From the NCBI RefSeq assembly GCF_013181195.1, contig NZ_SMZP01000010.1, positions 186,001-250,000 on the forward strand: 64,000 bases of DNA, read 5' to 3'. This DNA comes from Caulobacter sp. RHG1. GTDB lineage: Bacteria > Pseudomonadota > Alphaproteobacteria > Caulobacterales > Caulobacteraceae. Position numbers and translations under genes: made by a program. Numbering within the stretch: position 1 is the stretch's first letter; the number at the start of each line of letters is the position of its first letter. The notes under the pieces are model-generated. The model worked only from the letters and a program-made list of their open reading frames with translations, had not been told where the DNA came from and ran no database searches. Below are positions 53,476-61,632 of this stretch, piece by piece.

Positions 53476-53567
53476 TGCGTCCTTCGAGGCTCGCCTTCGG
53501 CTCACACCTCAGGATGAGGACTCTATTGCACTGAATACCTCATCCTGAGCGCGCCTCAGAGGGCGCA
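53476..53567. repeat. long palindromic intergenic repeat, copy 2
   Basis: TGCGTCCTTCGAGGCTCG starts the unit as in copy 1 at 10957, followed by ACCTCAGGATGAGGA and its partner CCTCATCCTGAGCG. The closing arm (GCGCCTCAGAGGGCGCA) has diverged. It fills most of the 209-bp gap between the AsmA gene and the lower-GC orphan; the remainder shows nothing recognisable. Confidence 0.8.
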
Positions 53568-53626
53568 CCGCGCTGGACGTCCGCTAAGGGTGGAACCCTG
53601 ACATTGCGGGGGTAAGCTCGGCAGTT

Positions 53627-54262
53627 ATGGAAACGGAACTGACAGACCTCGCAGCTGCTAAGCGCGCTTTTCAGGAGAGCTGGGCAGCCGGAGGTTCGGA
53701 GAGAAATCTGAAGTCGGCGGGAAAGTCCCGGTTTGTCTCTCAGTCTGATGGGTGGGCGATAGATTTCAGCTTCGACTTCGTCGGACAGGCGCTGGTTCGT
53801 TGCCAAGGCTCAGTGAGCCTGCGGCACCGAGCCTTCGATAAAATCATACACGCGGCGCTAAGCGAGAAATGGCCGGGGGTTTCCAGACAGGCCCCGATTG
53901 CACTGGTCTCCGTTGAGGTTCCTGTCGTCGATGACCCTATGTCACCTCCTTCGCTGCTCCACGGCTCTACGGCCTCGCGCGCTGCCTCTTGGTGGGCGTC
54001 GGCGGATGCGGCGGAGATGATGCTCCGGCCGTTGCAAGGAGCCCCCGCCGACTACTTGAACTATCTGAAGGATGAGCAGGCTTGGGTTTTCACCTACGAA
54101 CCTTCTGTGAGCTTCCTTGCACTGCTCAGCGAAAACCCAGATGCAGCCTGGCAAAGGGCGGCGGATCGAGCGGCAGATAGCGGAATGAACGCGGCGTTCT
54201 TCGAGTGGTGCGAACGAAACCGCGAGGCTGCAACTGGAGCCGCTGCTCAAATCTATCGTTAG
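53627..54262 (+). CDS. orphan hypothetical protein of atypical composition
   Basis: A 211-residue protein with no signal peptide or membrane helix. It is rich in Trp and Ser; segments such as SRFVSQSDGWAIDFSFDF and TASRAASWWASADAAEMM have no known family to me. Its DNA is clearly less GC-rich than the rest of the window, and third positions are often A or T. This suggests recent acquisition. It is flanked by a repeat on the left and by about 200 bp of featureless sequence (54263-54474) on the right. Confidence 0.6.
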   Translation: METELTDLAAAKRAFQESWAAGGSERNLKSAGKSRFVSQSDGWAIDFSFDFVGQALVRCQGSVSLRHRAFDKIIHAALSEKWPGVSRQAPIALVSVEVPVVDDPMSPPSLLHGSTASRAASWWASADAAEMMLRPLQGAPADYLNYLKDEQAWVFTYEPSVSFLALLSENPDAAWQRAADRAADSGMNAAFFEWCERNREAATGAAAQIYR

Positions 54263-54474
54263 TCCACTGCTCCGCGATAACGCCTGACTAGGGTGGCTAG
54301 GCGACGTTGAACTGTTCGCGCGGAGAGAAGCGGCGATGCGAGCGATCGTTGCGTAGGCTGCGAGTGCGGTGGACAGTGCTCCGAGGCGCTCACAGCGCGC
54401 CCTGAACTTAAGGTGGAGCTTTTCAGGCGCCGAAGCGTTTTGCGCCCAAGGTTCGTCACGAGGAAACGCCCCCC
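54263..54474. other. intergenic region
   Basis: 212 bp between the orphan gene and the DUF3060 gene. It has a mixed composition like the orphan. I see no gene, terminator or clear promoter; an in-frame Arg-rich reading across it lacks coding character. Confidence 0.35.
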
Positions 54475-54801
54475 ATGATCTCCGTTACCCTGCTTGCGCT
54501 GGTCGCCGGTCTTGCCGGTCAGGCCAAGGAGCCGATCCACATCGTCGGTGTCGGCCAAGGCAGCACTGTCGCGTGCGGTGGGCGCGATGTCGTCGTCGAT
54601 GGAACCGAGCACAACCTGACCTTCACCGGCAATTGCGCCAGCCTCAAGCTGAACGGCACGGACAACAAGGTGATGATCGACCTGGCGCCGGGCGCGCCGG
54701 TGGTGGTGACCGGGACGGATCAGACCGTCCGCTGGCGCGCGTCGCGCCCGCCCCAGGTGCGGATGAACGGCGTCGACAACAGCGTCAGCAAGGCGCCGTA
54801 A
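54475..54801 (+). CDS. DUF3060-domain protein
   Basis: A 108-residue small beta-helix protein. After a weak hydrophobic start (MISVTLLALVAGLAGQA) come the short repeated strands typical of DUF3060: GRDVVVDGTEHNLTFTGNC, SLKLNGTDNKVMIDLAPG, VVVTGTDQTVRW and VRMNGVDNSVS. Two cysteines (ACGG, GNCAS) may bridge. Location is probably periplasmic. Function unknown. Confidence 0.82.
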   Translation: MISVTLLALVAGLAGQAKEPIHIVGVGQGSTVACGGRDVVVDGTEHNLTFTGNCASLKLNGTDNKVMIDLAPGAPVVVTGTDQTVRWRASRPPQVRMNGVDNSVSKAP

Positions 54802-54811
54802 CCCCCCAAAC

Positions 54812-54837
54812 GTTTTCCCGGCGAAAGCCGGGGAAAC
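54812..54837 (+). other. hairpin after the DUF3060 gene
   Basis: GTTTTCCCGGC / GCCGGGGAAAC with a GAAA loop and one mismatch, ten bases after the stop. No T-run follows, so it may stabilise the mRNA end rather than be a classic terminator. Confidence 0.4.
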
Positions 54838-54904
54838 GGTGTTGTGGGAGAGGGTTGCAGGCGGCGAAACCACCGCTATCCTGTGAAAATCAAACCTCAA
54901 GAGT

Positions 54905-55060
54905 GGTTTATGTCAGAGATTGTGCGCGAGGCGCGGGCCTAACAGGCTCCGGACCTCGGTTCGAAAGTCAGTAGGCCCGTTATCCGCCCGCGTTCGCCGC
55001 GGGCGTGCCTCGTCACGCCCGTTCTCGAATAGAGATGGGTCTCGAAGAGACCCGGCGGAC
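54905..55060 (+). promoter_or_regulatory. possible structured leader of yjhX
   Basis: A run of stems before yjhX: GGGCCT/AGGCCC (54935-54978), GGGCGTG/CACGCCC (55001-55020) and GGGTCTC/GAGACCC (55037-55053). A ten-codon frame, MSEIVREARA then stop, lies at 54910-54942 at the front. Together these resemble a leader-peptide or structured-RNA control region, but no known family is recognised. Confidence 0.3.
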
Positions 55061-55093
55061 GCGATTACGCGCCTCGATCTCTCGGACATTCCC

Positions 55094-55369
55094 TTGAACA
55101 TCTCCAAACCGCAGCAACGCACGCTGCATGCTCTGGCCCAAGGCGGCCGGATCGAACTCGAACGTGACGAGAAGGGCCGCATCCTCTCGGCCGACTGCAT
55201 CACCCGCGACGGCTGGGCGCTGACCGACTGCAATGTCGGCGTCTTCCAGTCTCTCAAGAAGAAACGGCTGATCGCCAGCCAGGAGGGCGGCCCCTACCGG
55301 ATCACCCGGCTGGGGCTGGGCAACCTGCGCGCCCAGCTCGACAATCGGGTAGGGGCGAAAGCGTGGTGA
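55094..55369 (+). CDS. yjhX: YjhX family (UPF0386) toxin-like protein
   Basis: A 91-residue UPF0386 protein: NISKPQQRTLHALAQGGRI at the start, then SADCITRDGWALTDCNVGVF and the helix-turn-helix-like end GPYRITRLGLGNLRAQLDNR. The family motif begins at a TTG codon at 55094 (read as Met), so I place the start there; the open frame further upstream is Arg-rich and not homologous. YjhX in E. coli is annotated as the toxin of a YjhX/YjhQ pair. I see no YjhQ acetyltransferase next to it, so the toxin role is doubtful. Confidence 0.85.
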   Translation: MNISKPQQRTLHALAQGGRIELERDEKGRILSADCITRDGWALTDCNVGVFQSLKKKRLIASQEGGPYRITRLGLGNLRAQLDNRVGAKAW

Positions 55370-55372
55370 GCC

Positions 55373-56530
55373 TTAACCCAGGATCGCCGCCAGGGCGTCG
55401 ACGACCCGCTCGACGTCGCCGTCCGCCATGGCCGGGAACAGCGGCAGCGTCAGGCAGCGCTTGTACCAGGCGTCGGCGCCGGGCAGGTCCGCCAGGCCCT
55501 GGCGGTTGACGTAGTAGGGCTGGCGGTGGACCGGGATGTAGTGAACCTGCGTCCCGATCCCCTGGCTTTTAAGGCTGTCGACCACGGTGCGGCGCGACAG
55601 GCCTTCGGCCTCGAAATCGATCAGCACGGTCAAGAGGTGCAGAGCCGGGTTCGAGTGGGCCGGGCTCTGCGCCAGACGCACGCGCGGGCAGCGCTCGGCC
55701 AGCCGCTCGGCATAGAGCGCCGTCAACGCACGACGCCGGGCGACGAAACGGTCCAGCTTGGCCAGCTGCGACAGGCCCAGGGCGCACAGGATGTCGGGGA
55801 TGCGGTAGTTGAAGCCCAGCTCCGGCATCTCGTACCACCAGGGATCGCCGCCGGCGGGCCGGACCATGCCGTGCGAGCGCAGCAGCCGAGCTCGGGCCGC
55901 CAGCTCGGCGTCGTTGGTGGTCAGCATGCCGCCCTCGCCCGTAGCCAGCGTCTTGACCGGGTGGAACGAGAAGCTGGCGAAGCTGGAATAGGCGCCGTCG
56001 CCGACCGGATGCTCGACGCCGCCAAAAGTCCCGATGGAGCCCAGGGCGTGGGGGGCGTCCTCAACCAGCACAGCCCCGGCGGCGCTGGCCATGGCTTTCA
56101 GCGCCGGCAGGTCGCAAACGTCGCCGCGCAGATGCACCGGCAACACGGCCTTGACCCGCTTGTCGCCGACCCGGGACAAAGCGCGGGCCAGGGTGTCGGG
56201 GGTCATCAGGCCGCTGTCGGGGTCGACATCGGCGAACACGGCTTCGGCTCCGACGTAGCGAGCGCAGTTGGCGGTGGCCAGAAAGGTGACCGAGGGCGCG
56301 ATGCAGACATCGCCCTCACCCACGCCCAGCGACATCATCGCCAGATGCAGGGTGGCCGTGCCGTTCGACACGGCGATGGCGTGTTGCGCGCCGACCTTGG
56401 CGGCGAAGGCGGTCTCGAACGCCTCAACCGTCGGGCCCGTCGTCAGGAAGTCGCCGCGCAGCGCCTCGGTCACGGCGGCGATGTCGTCGTCCTCGATCGT
56501 CTGGCGACCGTAGGGCAGGAAGCCGCTCAT
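55373..56530 (-). CDS. pseC: UDP-4-amino-4,6-dideoxy-N-acetyl-beta-L-altrosamine transaminase (PseC/FlmB)
   Basis: PLP-dependent aminotransferase of the DegT family making the second intermediate of pseudaminic acid, the sugar that decorates Caulobacter flagellin. The 385 residues have Lys193 as the PLP lysine (FSFHPVKTLATGEGGML), plus GDFLTTGPTVEAFE near the start and VHLRGDVCDL. The ATG overlaps the pseB stop (ATGA), so the two enzymes are coupled. It is also known as flmB in Caulobacter, where loss blocks flagellin glycosylation and motility. Confidence 0.92.
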   Translation of the reverse strand: MSGFLPYGRQTIEDDDIAAVTEALRGDFLTTGPTVEAFETAFAAKVGAQHAIAVSNGTATLHLAMMSLGVGEGDVCIAPSVTFLATANCARYVGAEAVFADVDPDSGLMTPDTLARALSRVGDKRVKAVLPVHLRGDVCDLPALKAMASAAGAVLVEDAPHALGSIGTFGGVEHPVGDGAYSSFASFSFHPVKTLATGEGGMLTTNDAELAARARLLRSHGMVRPAGGDPWWYEMPELGFNYRIPDILCALGLSQLAKLDRFVARRRALTALYAERLAERCPRVRLAQSPAHSNPALHLLTVLIDFEAEGLSRRTVVDSLKSQGIGTQVHYIPVHRQPYYVNRQGLADLPGADAWYKRCLTLPLFPAMADGDVERVVDALAAILG

Positions 56531-57567
56531 CGCGCGGCCTTCTCCTCCAGCATGGCCAGCAGACCATCGGGCGAGAGCCAGTCGTGGTTATTGTCGCTGC
56601 TGTACGAGAAGTCCTCGGGCACCGGCTTGGCGCCGTCGACCGCGCCATAGGGCGTGCGGCCGAACTCGGCGAAGTTGGGCTCGATGGCGAAGCGGTCCTC
56701 GAACTCGACGGTCGAGCGAGCGTCGTCGGCGCTGATCATGATCTCGTGCAGCTTCTCGCCGGGGCGGATGCCGACCACCTTCATGGCCGCGTCGGCCGAC
56801 ATCGCCTTGACGAGATCCGGCATGGCCATCGACGGGATCTTGGGCACGAAGATCTCGCCGCCGCGCATCATGGTCAGGGACGACAGCACGAAGTCGACGC
56901 CCTCGTTCAGGGTGATCCAGAAGCGGGTCATGCGCGGGTCGGTGACCGGCAGCTCGGTCGCGCCCTGGCTCAGCAGGCGGCGATACAGCGGCACGACGCT
57001 GCCGCGCGAACCCACCACATTGCCGTAGCGCACCACGCAGAAGCGGGTGCCGATGTCGCCCGACAGATTGTTGGCCGCCACGAAGGTCTTGTCCGAGGCC
57101 AGCTTGGTCGCGCCATAGAGGTTGGTCGGGTTGCAGGCCTTGTCTGTCGACAGGGCCACGACCTGCTTCACGCCATTGTTCAGGCTGGCCCAGACGACGT
57201 TCTCGGCGCCCAACACGTTGGTGTGGATGCACTCCGACGGATTGTATTCGGCGGCCGGCACCTGTTTCAGGGCCGCGGCGTGGATGACGATGTCGACGCC
57301 GCGCAGGGCCAGGGTCAGGCGCTCGCGGTCGCGGACATCACCCAGGAAGAACCGCAGCTTGCCGACGGTCTTTTCGTCGAACTGCTCGCGCAGCTCGATC
57401 TGCATGTCGCTCTGCTTCAGCTCGTCGCGCGAATAGACGATGACCTTGCGCGGATCATAGCGGCGCAGCACCGTCTCGATGAAACGGCGGCCGAACGAGC
57501 CCGTGCCGCCGGTGATCAGGATCACCTTGCCGTCCAGGTCGAGGGATTTGGGGGAGAAGCGGCCCAA
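56527..57567 (-). CDS. pseB: UDP-N-acetylglucosamine 4,6-dehydratase (inverting), PseB/FlmA
   Basis: First enzyme of pseudaminic acid synthesis: dehydrates and epimerises UDP-GlcNAc. The 346-residue SDR-type protein shows ILITGGTGSFGRRFIETVL, the PseB signature RDELKQSDMQIEL, IHAAALKQVPAAEYNP and the catalytic YGATKLASDK. The C-terminal region (IRPGEKLHEIMIS) is typical. It is first of the pseB-pseC unit. The 117-bp upstream interval contains one GANTC (CcrM) site. Other pse genes are not in the window. Confidence 0.94.
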   Translation of the reverse strand: MGRFSPKSLDLDGKVILITGGTGSFGRRFIETVLRRYDPRKVIVYSRDELKQSDMQIELREQFDEKTVGKLRFFLGDVRDRERLTLALRGVDIVIHAAALKQVPAAEYNPSECIHTNVLGAENVVWASLNNGVKQVVALSTDKACNPTNLYGATKLASDKTFVAANNLSGDIGTRFCVVRYGNVVGSRGSVVPLYRRLLSQGATELPVTDPRMTRFWITLNEGVDFVLSSLTMMRGGEIFVPKIPSMAMPDLVKAMSADAAMKVVGIRPGEKLHEIMISADDARSTVEFEDRFAIEPNFAEFGRTPYGAVDGAKPVPEDFSYSSDNNHDWLSPDGLLAMLEEKAAR

Positions 57568-57684
57568 GGTCTGCCTCCTGCAACGGGCGCCGCGACGATA
57601 AGCGGCGTCGAATCTCGATTAACGCCTCTGTGTGCGCTTGCAGATGTAAAGAGGACGTCAACCACGCTGCGGTAGCAAGAGGGC

Positions 57685-58083
57685 ATGCAACGCCGCGCTC
57701 TCCTCCTGCCGCTCCTTCTTGTCGCCGCTCTGGGCGCGACGCCTGCGCTCGCCAGCGCGGAGAAGAAGGAGGACAAGGCGGTCACGTATTTCCAGCTGGA
57801 CCCGATCAACGCCGTGGTCCTGCGCCGCGACGGTCGCCGGGGCGTGATGACCGTGGAGACGGGCCTGGAGGTCAAGGACGCCACGCTGATGAAGCGCGCC
57901 CAGGCCTCGACGCCGCGCCTGCGGGCCGCCTTCGCCCAGACGCTGATGGTCTATTGCGCGGGCTTGCGCGGCGGCGCGGCCCCAGACATCGACCACGTCT
58001 CGCGCGAGCTGCAGAAGGCCGCCGACCAGGTGCTGGGCAAGCCCGGCTCGAAGGTCCTGCTGGGCTCGGCCCTGATCAGCTAG
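57685..58083 (+). CDS. hypothetical secreted protein, possibly FliL-like
   Basis: A 132-residue protein with a signal peptide (MQRRALLLPLLLVAALGATPALA). The mature part reads VTYFQLDPINAVVLRRDGRR, then TVETGLEVKDATLMKRAQ and ends LLGSALIS. The strand-helix pattern recalls FliL-type basal-body proteins, but the match is by eye and weak. It is divergent from the flagellin-sugar genes pseB/pseC, which gives mild support. The stop overlaps tadA by eight bases. Confidence 0.6.
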   Translation: MQRRALLLPLLLVAALGATPALASAEKKEDKAVTYFQLDPINAVVLRRDGRRGVMTVETGLEVKDATLMKRAQASTPRLRAAFAQTLMVYCAGLRGGAAPDIDHVSRELQKAADQVLGKPGSKVLLGSALIS

Positions 58084-58561
58084 GCTTCTTGCGCCGCGCT
58101 CGGAAGAACCCTCGCAGCAATTCGGCGCTCTCGTCGGCCAGCACGCCGCCGGTGACCTCCGGCCGCCAGTGGCAGGTGGGCTGGGCGAAGAACCGCGGGC
58201 CATGCACCACCGCCCCGCCCTTGGGATCCTCGGCCCCGAACACCACCCGGCCAATCCGCGCGTGGCTGATCGCGCCGGCGCACATGGCGCAGGGCTCCAA
58301 CGTCACCACCAGGGTCAGGTCCGTCAGCCGATAGTTCTCCAGCTTGGCGGCGGCCAGGCGCATGACCGCGATCTCGGCGTGGGCGGTGGGGTCGTGGGCG
58401 GCGATCGGACCGTTGCCGGCCGCAGCGATAACCTCGCCGGTCCGGGGATCCAGGATCACCGCGCCAACCGGAGTCTCGCCGGCATCGGCGGCCGCCCGGG
58501 CGGCGTCCAGCGCCAAGCGCATCATCGCTTCGTCTTGATCGTCAGCCGGATCAGTGTGCAT
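58076..58561 (-). CDS. tadA: tRNA adenosine(34) deaminase
   Basis: Deaminates A34 of tRNA-Arg(ACG) to inosine, an essential wobble modification. The 161 residues carry the deaminase zinc motifs HAE (PTAHAEIAVMRL) and PCxxC (LEPCAMCAGAI), plus GPRFFAQPTCHWRPEV at the C-terminus. I start at the ATG 58561 (MHTDPADDQDEAMM); earlier in-frame ATGs would overlap the divergent rluB start. An internal start at MMRLAL is also possible. Confidence 0.92.
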   Translation of the reverse strand: MHTDPADDQDEAMMRLALDAARAAADAGETPVGAVILDPRTGEVIAAAGNGPIAAHDPTAHAEIAVMRLAAAKLENYRLTDLTLVVTLEPCAMCAGAISHARIGRVVFGAEDPKGGAVVHGPRFFAQPTCHWRPEVTGGVLADESAELLRGFFRARRKKPS

Positions 58562-58613
58562 TAGCAGTTGAACGCCCATCGAGAGATGCGCCCAGCCCGA
58601 GAAGGACGCCGAA

Positions 58614-59897
58614 ATGACCAAGCCACACGATCCCCTGTACGAGCCTGAACTCGAGGGTCAAGACGGCGAGCTGGACGGCGGTCCCGGCGAGCGGGTCGCC
58701 AAGGCCCTGGCTCGAGCCGGCGTGGCCTCGCGGCGCGAGGTCGAGCGACTGATCGAGGCCGGCCGCGTGGCGATCAACGGCAAGGTGCTGACCACCCCGG
58801 CGGTCAAGGTCGCGCCCGGCGACTTCCTCACCGTCGACGGCCAGCTGGTGGCAGAGCGTGAGCCGACCCGGATCTTCCGCTATCACAAGCCCACCGGGCT
58901 GATGACCACCCACAACGACCCCAAGGGCCGGCCGACCGTGTTCGGCTCGCTGCCCAAGGACCTGCCGCGCCTGATCTCGGTCGGCCGCCTGGACTTGAAC
59001 TCCGAAGGCCTGCTGCTGCTGACCAACGACGGCGAGCTGTCGCGGGCGCTGGAGACCCCCAGCAACGCCTGGGTCCGCCGCTATCGCGCCCGCGCCTTCG
59101 GCGACACCACACAGGCCAAGCTGGACACGCTGAAGGACGGCATCACCGTCGAGGGCGTCAAGTACGGTTCGATCGAGGCCAAGATCGACAAGGCCCACGA
59201 GAAGGCCGGCGGCGGCAAGAACATCTGGATCACGGTCAGCCTGTCGGAAGGCAAGAACCGTGAAGTCCGCCGCGTGCTGGAAGCGCTGGGCCTGAAGGTC
59301 AACCGCCTGATCCGGATGTCCTACGGCCCGTTCGCGCTGGGCCCGCTGGAAGCCGGCCAGATCGAGGAGGTCGGCCCGCGTGTGATCCGTGAACTGATGG
59401 AAGGCATCGTCTCCGAAGAGAACATGCCGACCGGCGATCGCCCCAAGTTCGGCGGCATCGCCAATGCGACCCGCGCGCCCGGCACCGAAGGCGGCGGCGA
59501 TCTGCAGCGCCGCGGCGCCCCCCGCGCCGACCGGACGGGCGTGATCGACGTCCCCGAAAAGTCCGAGAAGCCGGTCTACAAGGCCGGCTGGGCCAAGCCG
59601 AAGAAGAAGGTCTCGCCCCACGCGCCGGCCAAGGGCGCCAGCAAGGGCGCTACCCCGTCCAAGCCCAAGCGCGCGGCCAAGTCGATCGAGAGCAAGTTCA
59701 TCGACATCGGAAAACCCGCCGCCCGCGGCAAGCCGGCCGCGCCCGCCAAGGGGGCTCGCCCAGGCGCGAAGCCGGCAGACGGCGCCGCACGCCGCATGGC
59801 GGAAAAACCCGGCAAGCCCAGCGGCGCTCGCCCCGGTCCGCGCCCGACCGGCGGCGCCGGTGGACGGGGTCCGGCTCCGCGCGGTCCGAAGCGCTAA
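58614..59897 (+). CDS. rluB: ribosomal large-subunit pseudouridine synthase (RluB type) with long basic tail
   Basis: Converts a uridine of 23S rRNA to pseudouridine. The 427 residues begin with an S4 RNA-binding domain (RVAKALARAGVASRREVERL) and have the RsuA/RluB catalytic motif VGRLDLNSEGLLLLTNDGEL with the catalytic Asp. The core ends near residue 265. The remaining about 160 residues are a low-complexity Lys/Pro/Gly/Arg-rich tail (KGASKGATPSKPKRAAKS), probably disordered and RNA-binding. Such tails are common in alphaproteobacterial homologues. Confidence 0.92.
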   Translation: MTKPHDPLYEPELEGQDGELDGGPGERVAKALARAGVASRREVERLIEAGRVAINGKVLTTPAVKVAPGDFLTVDGQLVAEREPTRIFRYHKPTGLMTTHNDPKGRPTVFGSLPKDLPRLISVGRLDLNSEGLLLLTNDGELSRALETPSNAWVRRYRARAFGDTTQAKLDTLKDGITVEGVKYGSIEAKIDKAHEKAGGGKNIWITVSLSEGKNREVRRVLEALGLKVNRLIRMSYGPFALGPLEAGQIEEVGPRVIRELMEGIVSEENMPTGDRPKFGGIANATRAPGTEGGGDLQRRGAPRADRTGVIDVPEKSEKPVYKAGWAKPKKKVSPHAPAKGASKGATPSKPKRAAKSIESKFIDIGKPAARGKPAAPAKGARPGAKPADGAARRMAEKPGKPSGARPGPRPTGGAGGRGPAPRGPKR

Positions 59898-60862
59898 GCG
59901 GCCGCAGCCTGCGCGCCGGTCCAGCGGCGCAGGGCCGGCCAGCGCAGCGACAGCTCGGCCACGCCGATGAAGCCGGCCAGCAGCACCAGCGCGCTGGCGA
60001 TCAGGCCCGCCTTGAACTCGTGCGGGGCGTCGGGCTGGGCGGTCATCGGCCGGACCAGCAGGACGATGATGGCGTTGTTGGCCGCATGGGCGCCAATGCC
60101 CAGCTCGATGCCGCCCAGACGCAACGCCATCCAGGTCAGGCCCGCGCCCATCGCCATCCGCACCAGGAAGGCGTCGAGATTGGGGTCCAGATGGATAGCC
60201 GCGAACAGCAGGCCGTTCAGGCCCATCAGCGCCAGCGGATTGCGGATATAGGCGGCGGTCTGCTTCAGCAGCCAGCCTCGGAACAGCAGCTCCTCGGCCG
60301 CCGAGGCCAGGATCAGCAGACTGATCGCCAGGCTGGCATAGATCGCCTGTCCCGCCAGGTTGGGCGCGATGCGGCCGACCGGCGGCTCGATATCCTGGCC
60401 GCTCAGGGCCGAGCCGCCGACCACCGCGCTCATCACGATGGCCACCAGCACCAGGCCGCCGACCAGAAGCCGCCAGCGAAAGGGCTGGCCGCCATTGATG
60501 TAGCCCGACAGCTTGCGGTGATGGATCGCGCCGGCCGCGAACACGAAGCCGACCGCCGCGCCCAGGTTCACCCCGGCCAGCACGGTCAGCAGGAACAGCG
60601 ATTGGCGGCCAGACGGCTCGGCGAGATTGGGGTCGGAAAAGATCGCGAACAGGTCGCCCGTCGTCGGCGCGCCGTCCAGGCCGCTGACCACGACGAGGGC
60701 CGTCACCAGCGCCACGGCGCCGCCCAGCGCCGCCCCGACCACCGCCGCCAGCAGGCCGGCCGGCAGGGCGACCGCCGTCCGCCACGGGTCGCGATCGAAG
60801 GGCGACAGATCGGCCAGGAAGCGCGAACGCTTCGCCGACTCCATGATCTCGCCCATGCGCAT
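59894..60862 (-). CDS. CPBP family intramembrane metalloprotease
   Basis: A 322-residue membrane protein with about eight hydrophobic helices and the CPBP/Abi motifs: ASAAEELLFRGWLLKQ (EExxxR), FAAIHLDPNLDAF (His) and the third motif GIGAHAANNAI (HxxxN). These residues form the active site in Rce1-type proteases. The start is uncertain among ATGs at 60862, 60856 and 60844; I take the first with AGG upstream. The stop overlaps rluB by four bases. Substrate unknown. Confidence 0.87.
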   Translation of the reverse strand: MRMGEIMESAKRSRFLADLSPFDRDPWRTAVALPAGLLAAVVGAALGGAVALVTALVVVSGLDGAPTTGDLFAIFSDPNLAEPSGRQSLFLLTVLAGVNLGAAVGFVFAAGAIHHRKLSGYINGGQPFRWRLLVGGLVLVAIVMSAVVGGSALSGQDIEPPVGRIAPNLAGQAIYASLAISLLILASAAEELLFRGWLLKQTAAYIRNPLALMGLNGLLFAAIHLDPNLDAFLVRMAMGAGLTWMALRLGGIELGIGAHAANNAIIVLLVRPMTAQPDAPHEFKAGLIASALVLLAGFIGVAELSLRWPALRRWTGAQAAAA

Positions 60863-60996
60863 CGCCTGATCGCCGTCCGTTCGCCTGTGCCCTGTGGCGC
60901 GACTAAGAGGCCGCGGGCGCGGACTTGTAAAGCGCACGCTTGCCGCAGGGCGCGGAGGACGGCACACATCCCGTTACAGGTTGTGAGGGGACCATC

Positions 60997-61632
60997 ATGA
61001 GCGACGCAAAGACGGGCGATTCCAGCCCAGGACACCTGCACCGGCTGGTGCTGTTTTCGGACGCCGTGTTCGCGATCGCGATCACCTTGCTGGCCATCGA
61101 GATCCATCCGCCGCACCACTGGCACGGCGCGTCGGACCTGTTCAACCAGATGGGCCGCAAGCTGCTGGCCTACGCCGTCAGCTTCGCGGTCGTCGGCGTG
61201 TGCTGGTTCAGCCATCGGCGCCTGTTCGCGCGCCTGGCCAAGGCCGACAGCGGCCTCGACCTCGTCAACTTCCTGCTGCTGGGCCTGATCGCCCTGTTGC
61301 CGCTGGGCACCGAACTGCTGTGGGAAGACGGCAATCAGGCCCTGCCGATCTATGTCGGTCTGGTGGCGCTGATCGGCGTCGCCATGGGCGTGGTCTGGGG
61401 CTATGCGGCGTTCGTCGGCAAGCTGACCGAACCGATGCCGGTCGCCGAGGCCTGGTTCATCTGGCTGCGCGTCACCCTGCTGCCGGGATTGATGTGCGGC
61501 TTGAGCCTCTACAGCCTGGTCCATCCCTGGGGCTGGTTCCTGATGATCGCCCTGCTGGTCGGCCTCGGCTGGATCAGCAAGCGCGTGACTGCCGCCCCAC
61601 CTCCCAAGACAGCAACGCCGAAGGCGGCCTGA
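60997..61632 (+). CDS. TMEM175-type (DUF1211) potassium channel
   Basis: A 211-residue membrane protein with six helices. The first carries the selectivity-filter motif of the TMEM175/DUF1211 family (VLFSDAVFAIAITLLAIEIH; FSDxVFAIAxTL), and NHxFxxHRR-like sequence appears in VGVCWFSHRRLFAR. Bacterial TMEM175 proteins form K+-selective leak channels. GAGGGG precedes the ATG at 60997. Its stop overlaps the rsmD start (TGATG), so it is coupled to rsmD. Confidence 0.9.
   Translation: MSDAKTGDSSPGHLHRLVLFSDAVFAIAITLLAIEIHPPHHWHGASDLFNQMGRKLLAYAVSFAVVGVCWFSHRRLFARLAKADSGLDLVNFLLLGLIALLPLGTELLWEDGNQALPIYVGLVALIGVAMGVVWGYAAFVGKLTEPMPVAEAWFIWLRVTLLPGLMCGLSLYSLVHPWGWFLMIALLVGLGWISKRVTAAPPPKTATPKAA

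Noticed and set aside
54920..55000. tRNA-like GGTTCGAAA near 54956
   Set aside because: No acceptor stem, anticodon arm or CCA end can be folded around it; it is part of the stem array before yjhX.
55094..55369. A full YjhX/YjhQ toxin-antitoxin pair
   Set aside because: No acetyltransferase or other small partner gene lies next to yjhX; the neighbours are a DUF3060 protein and pseC.
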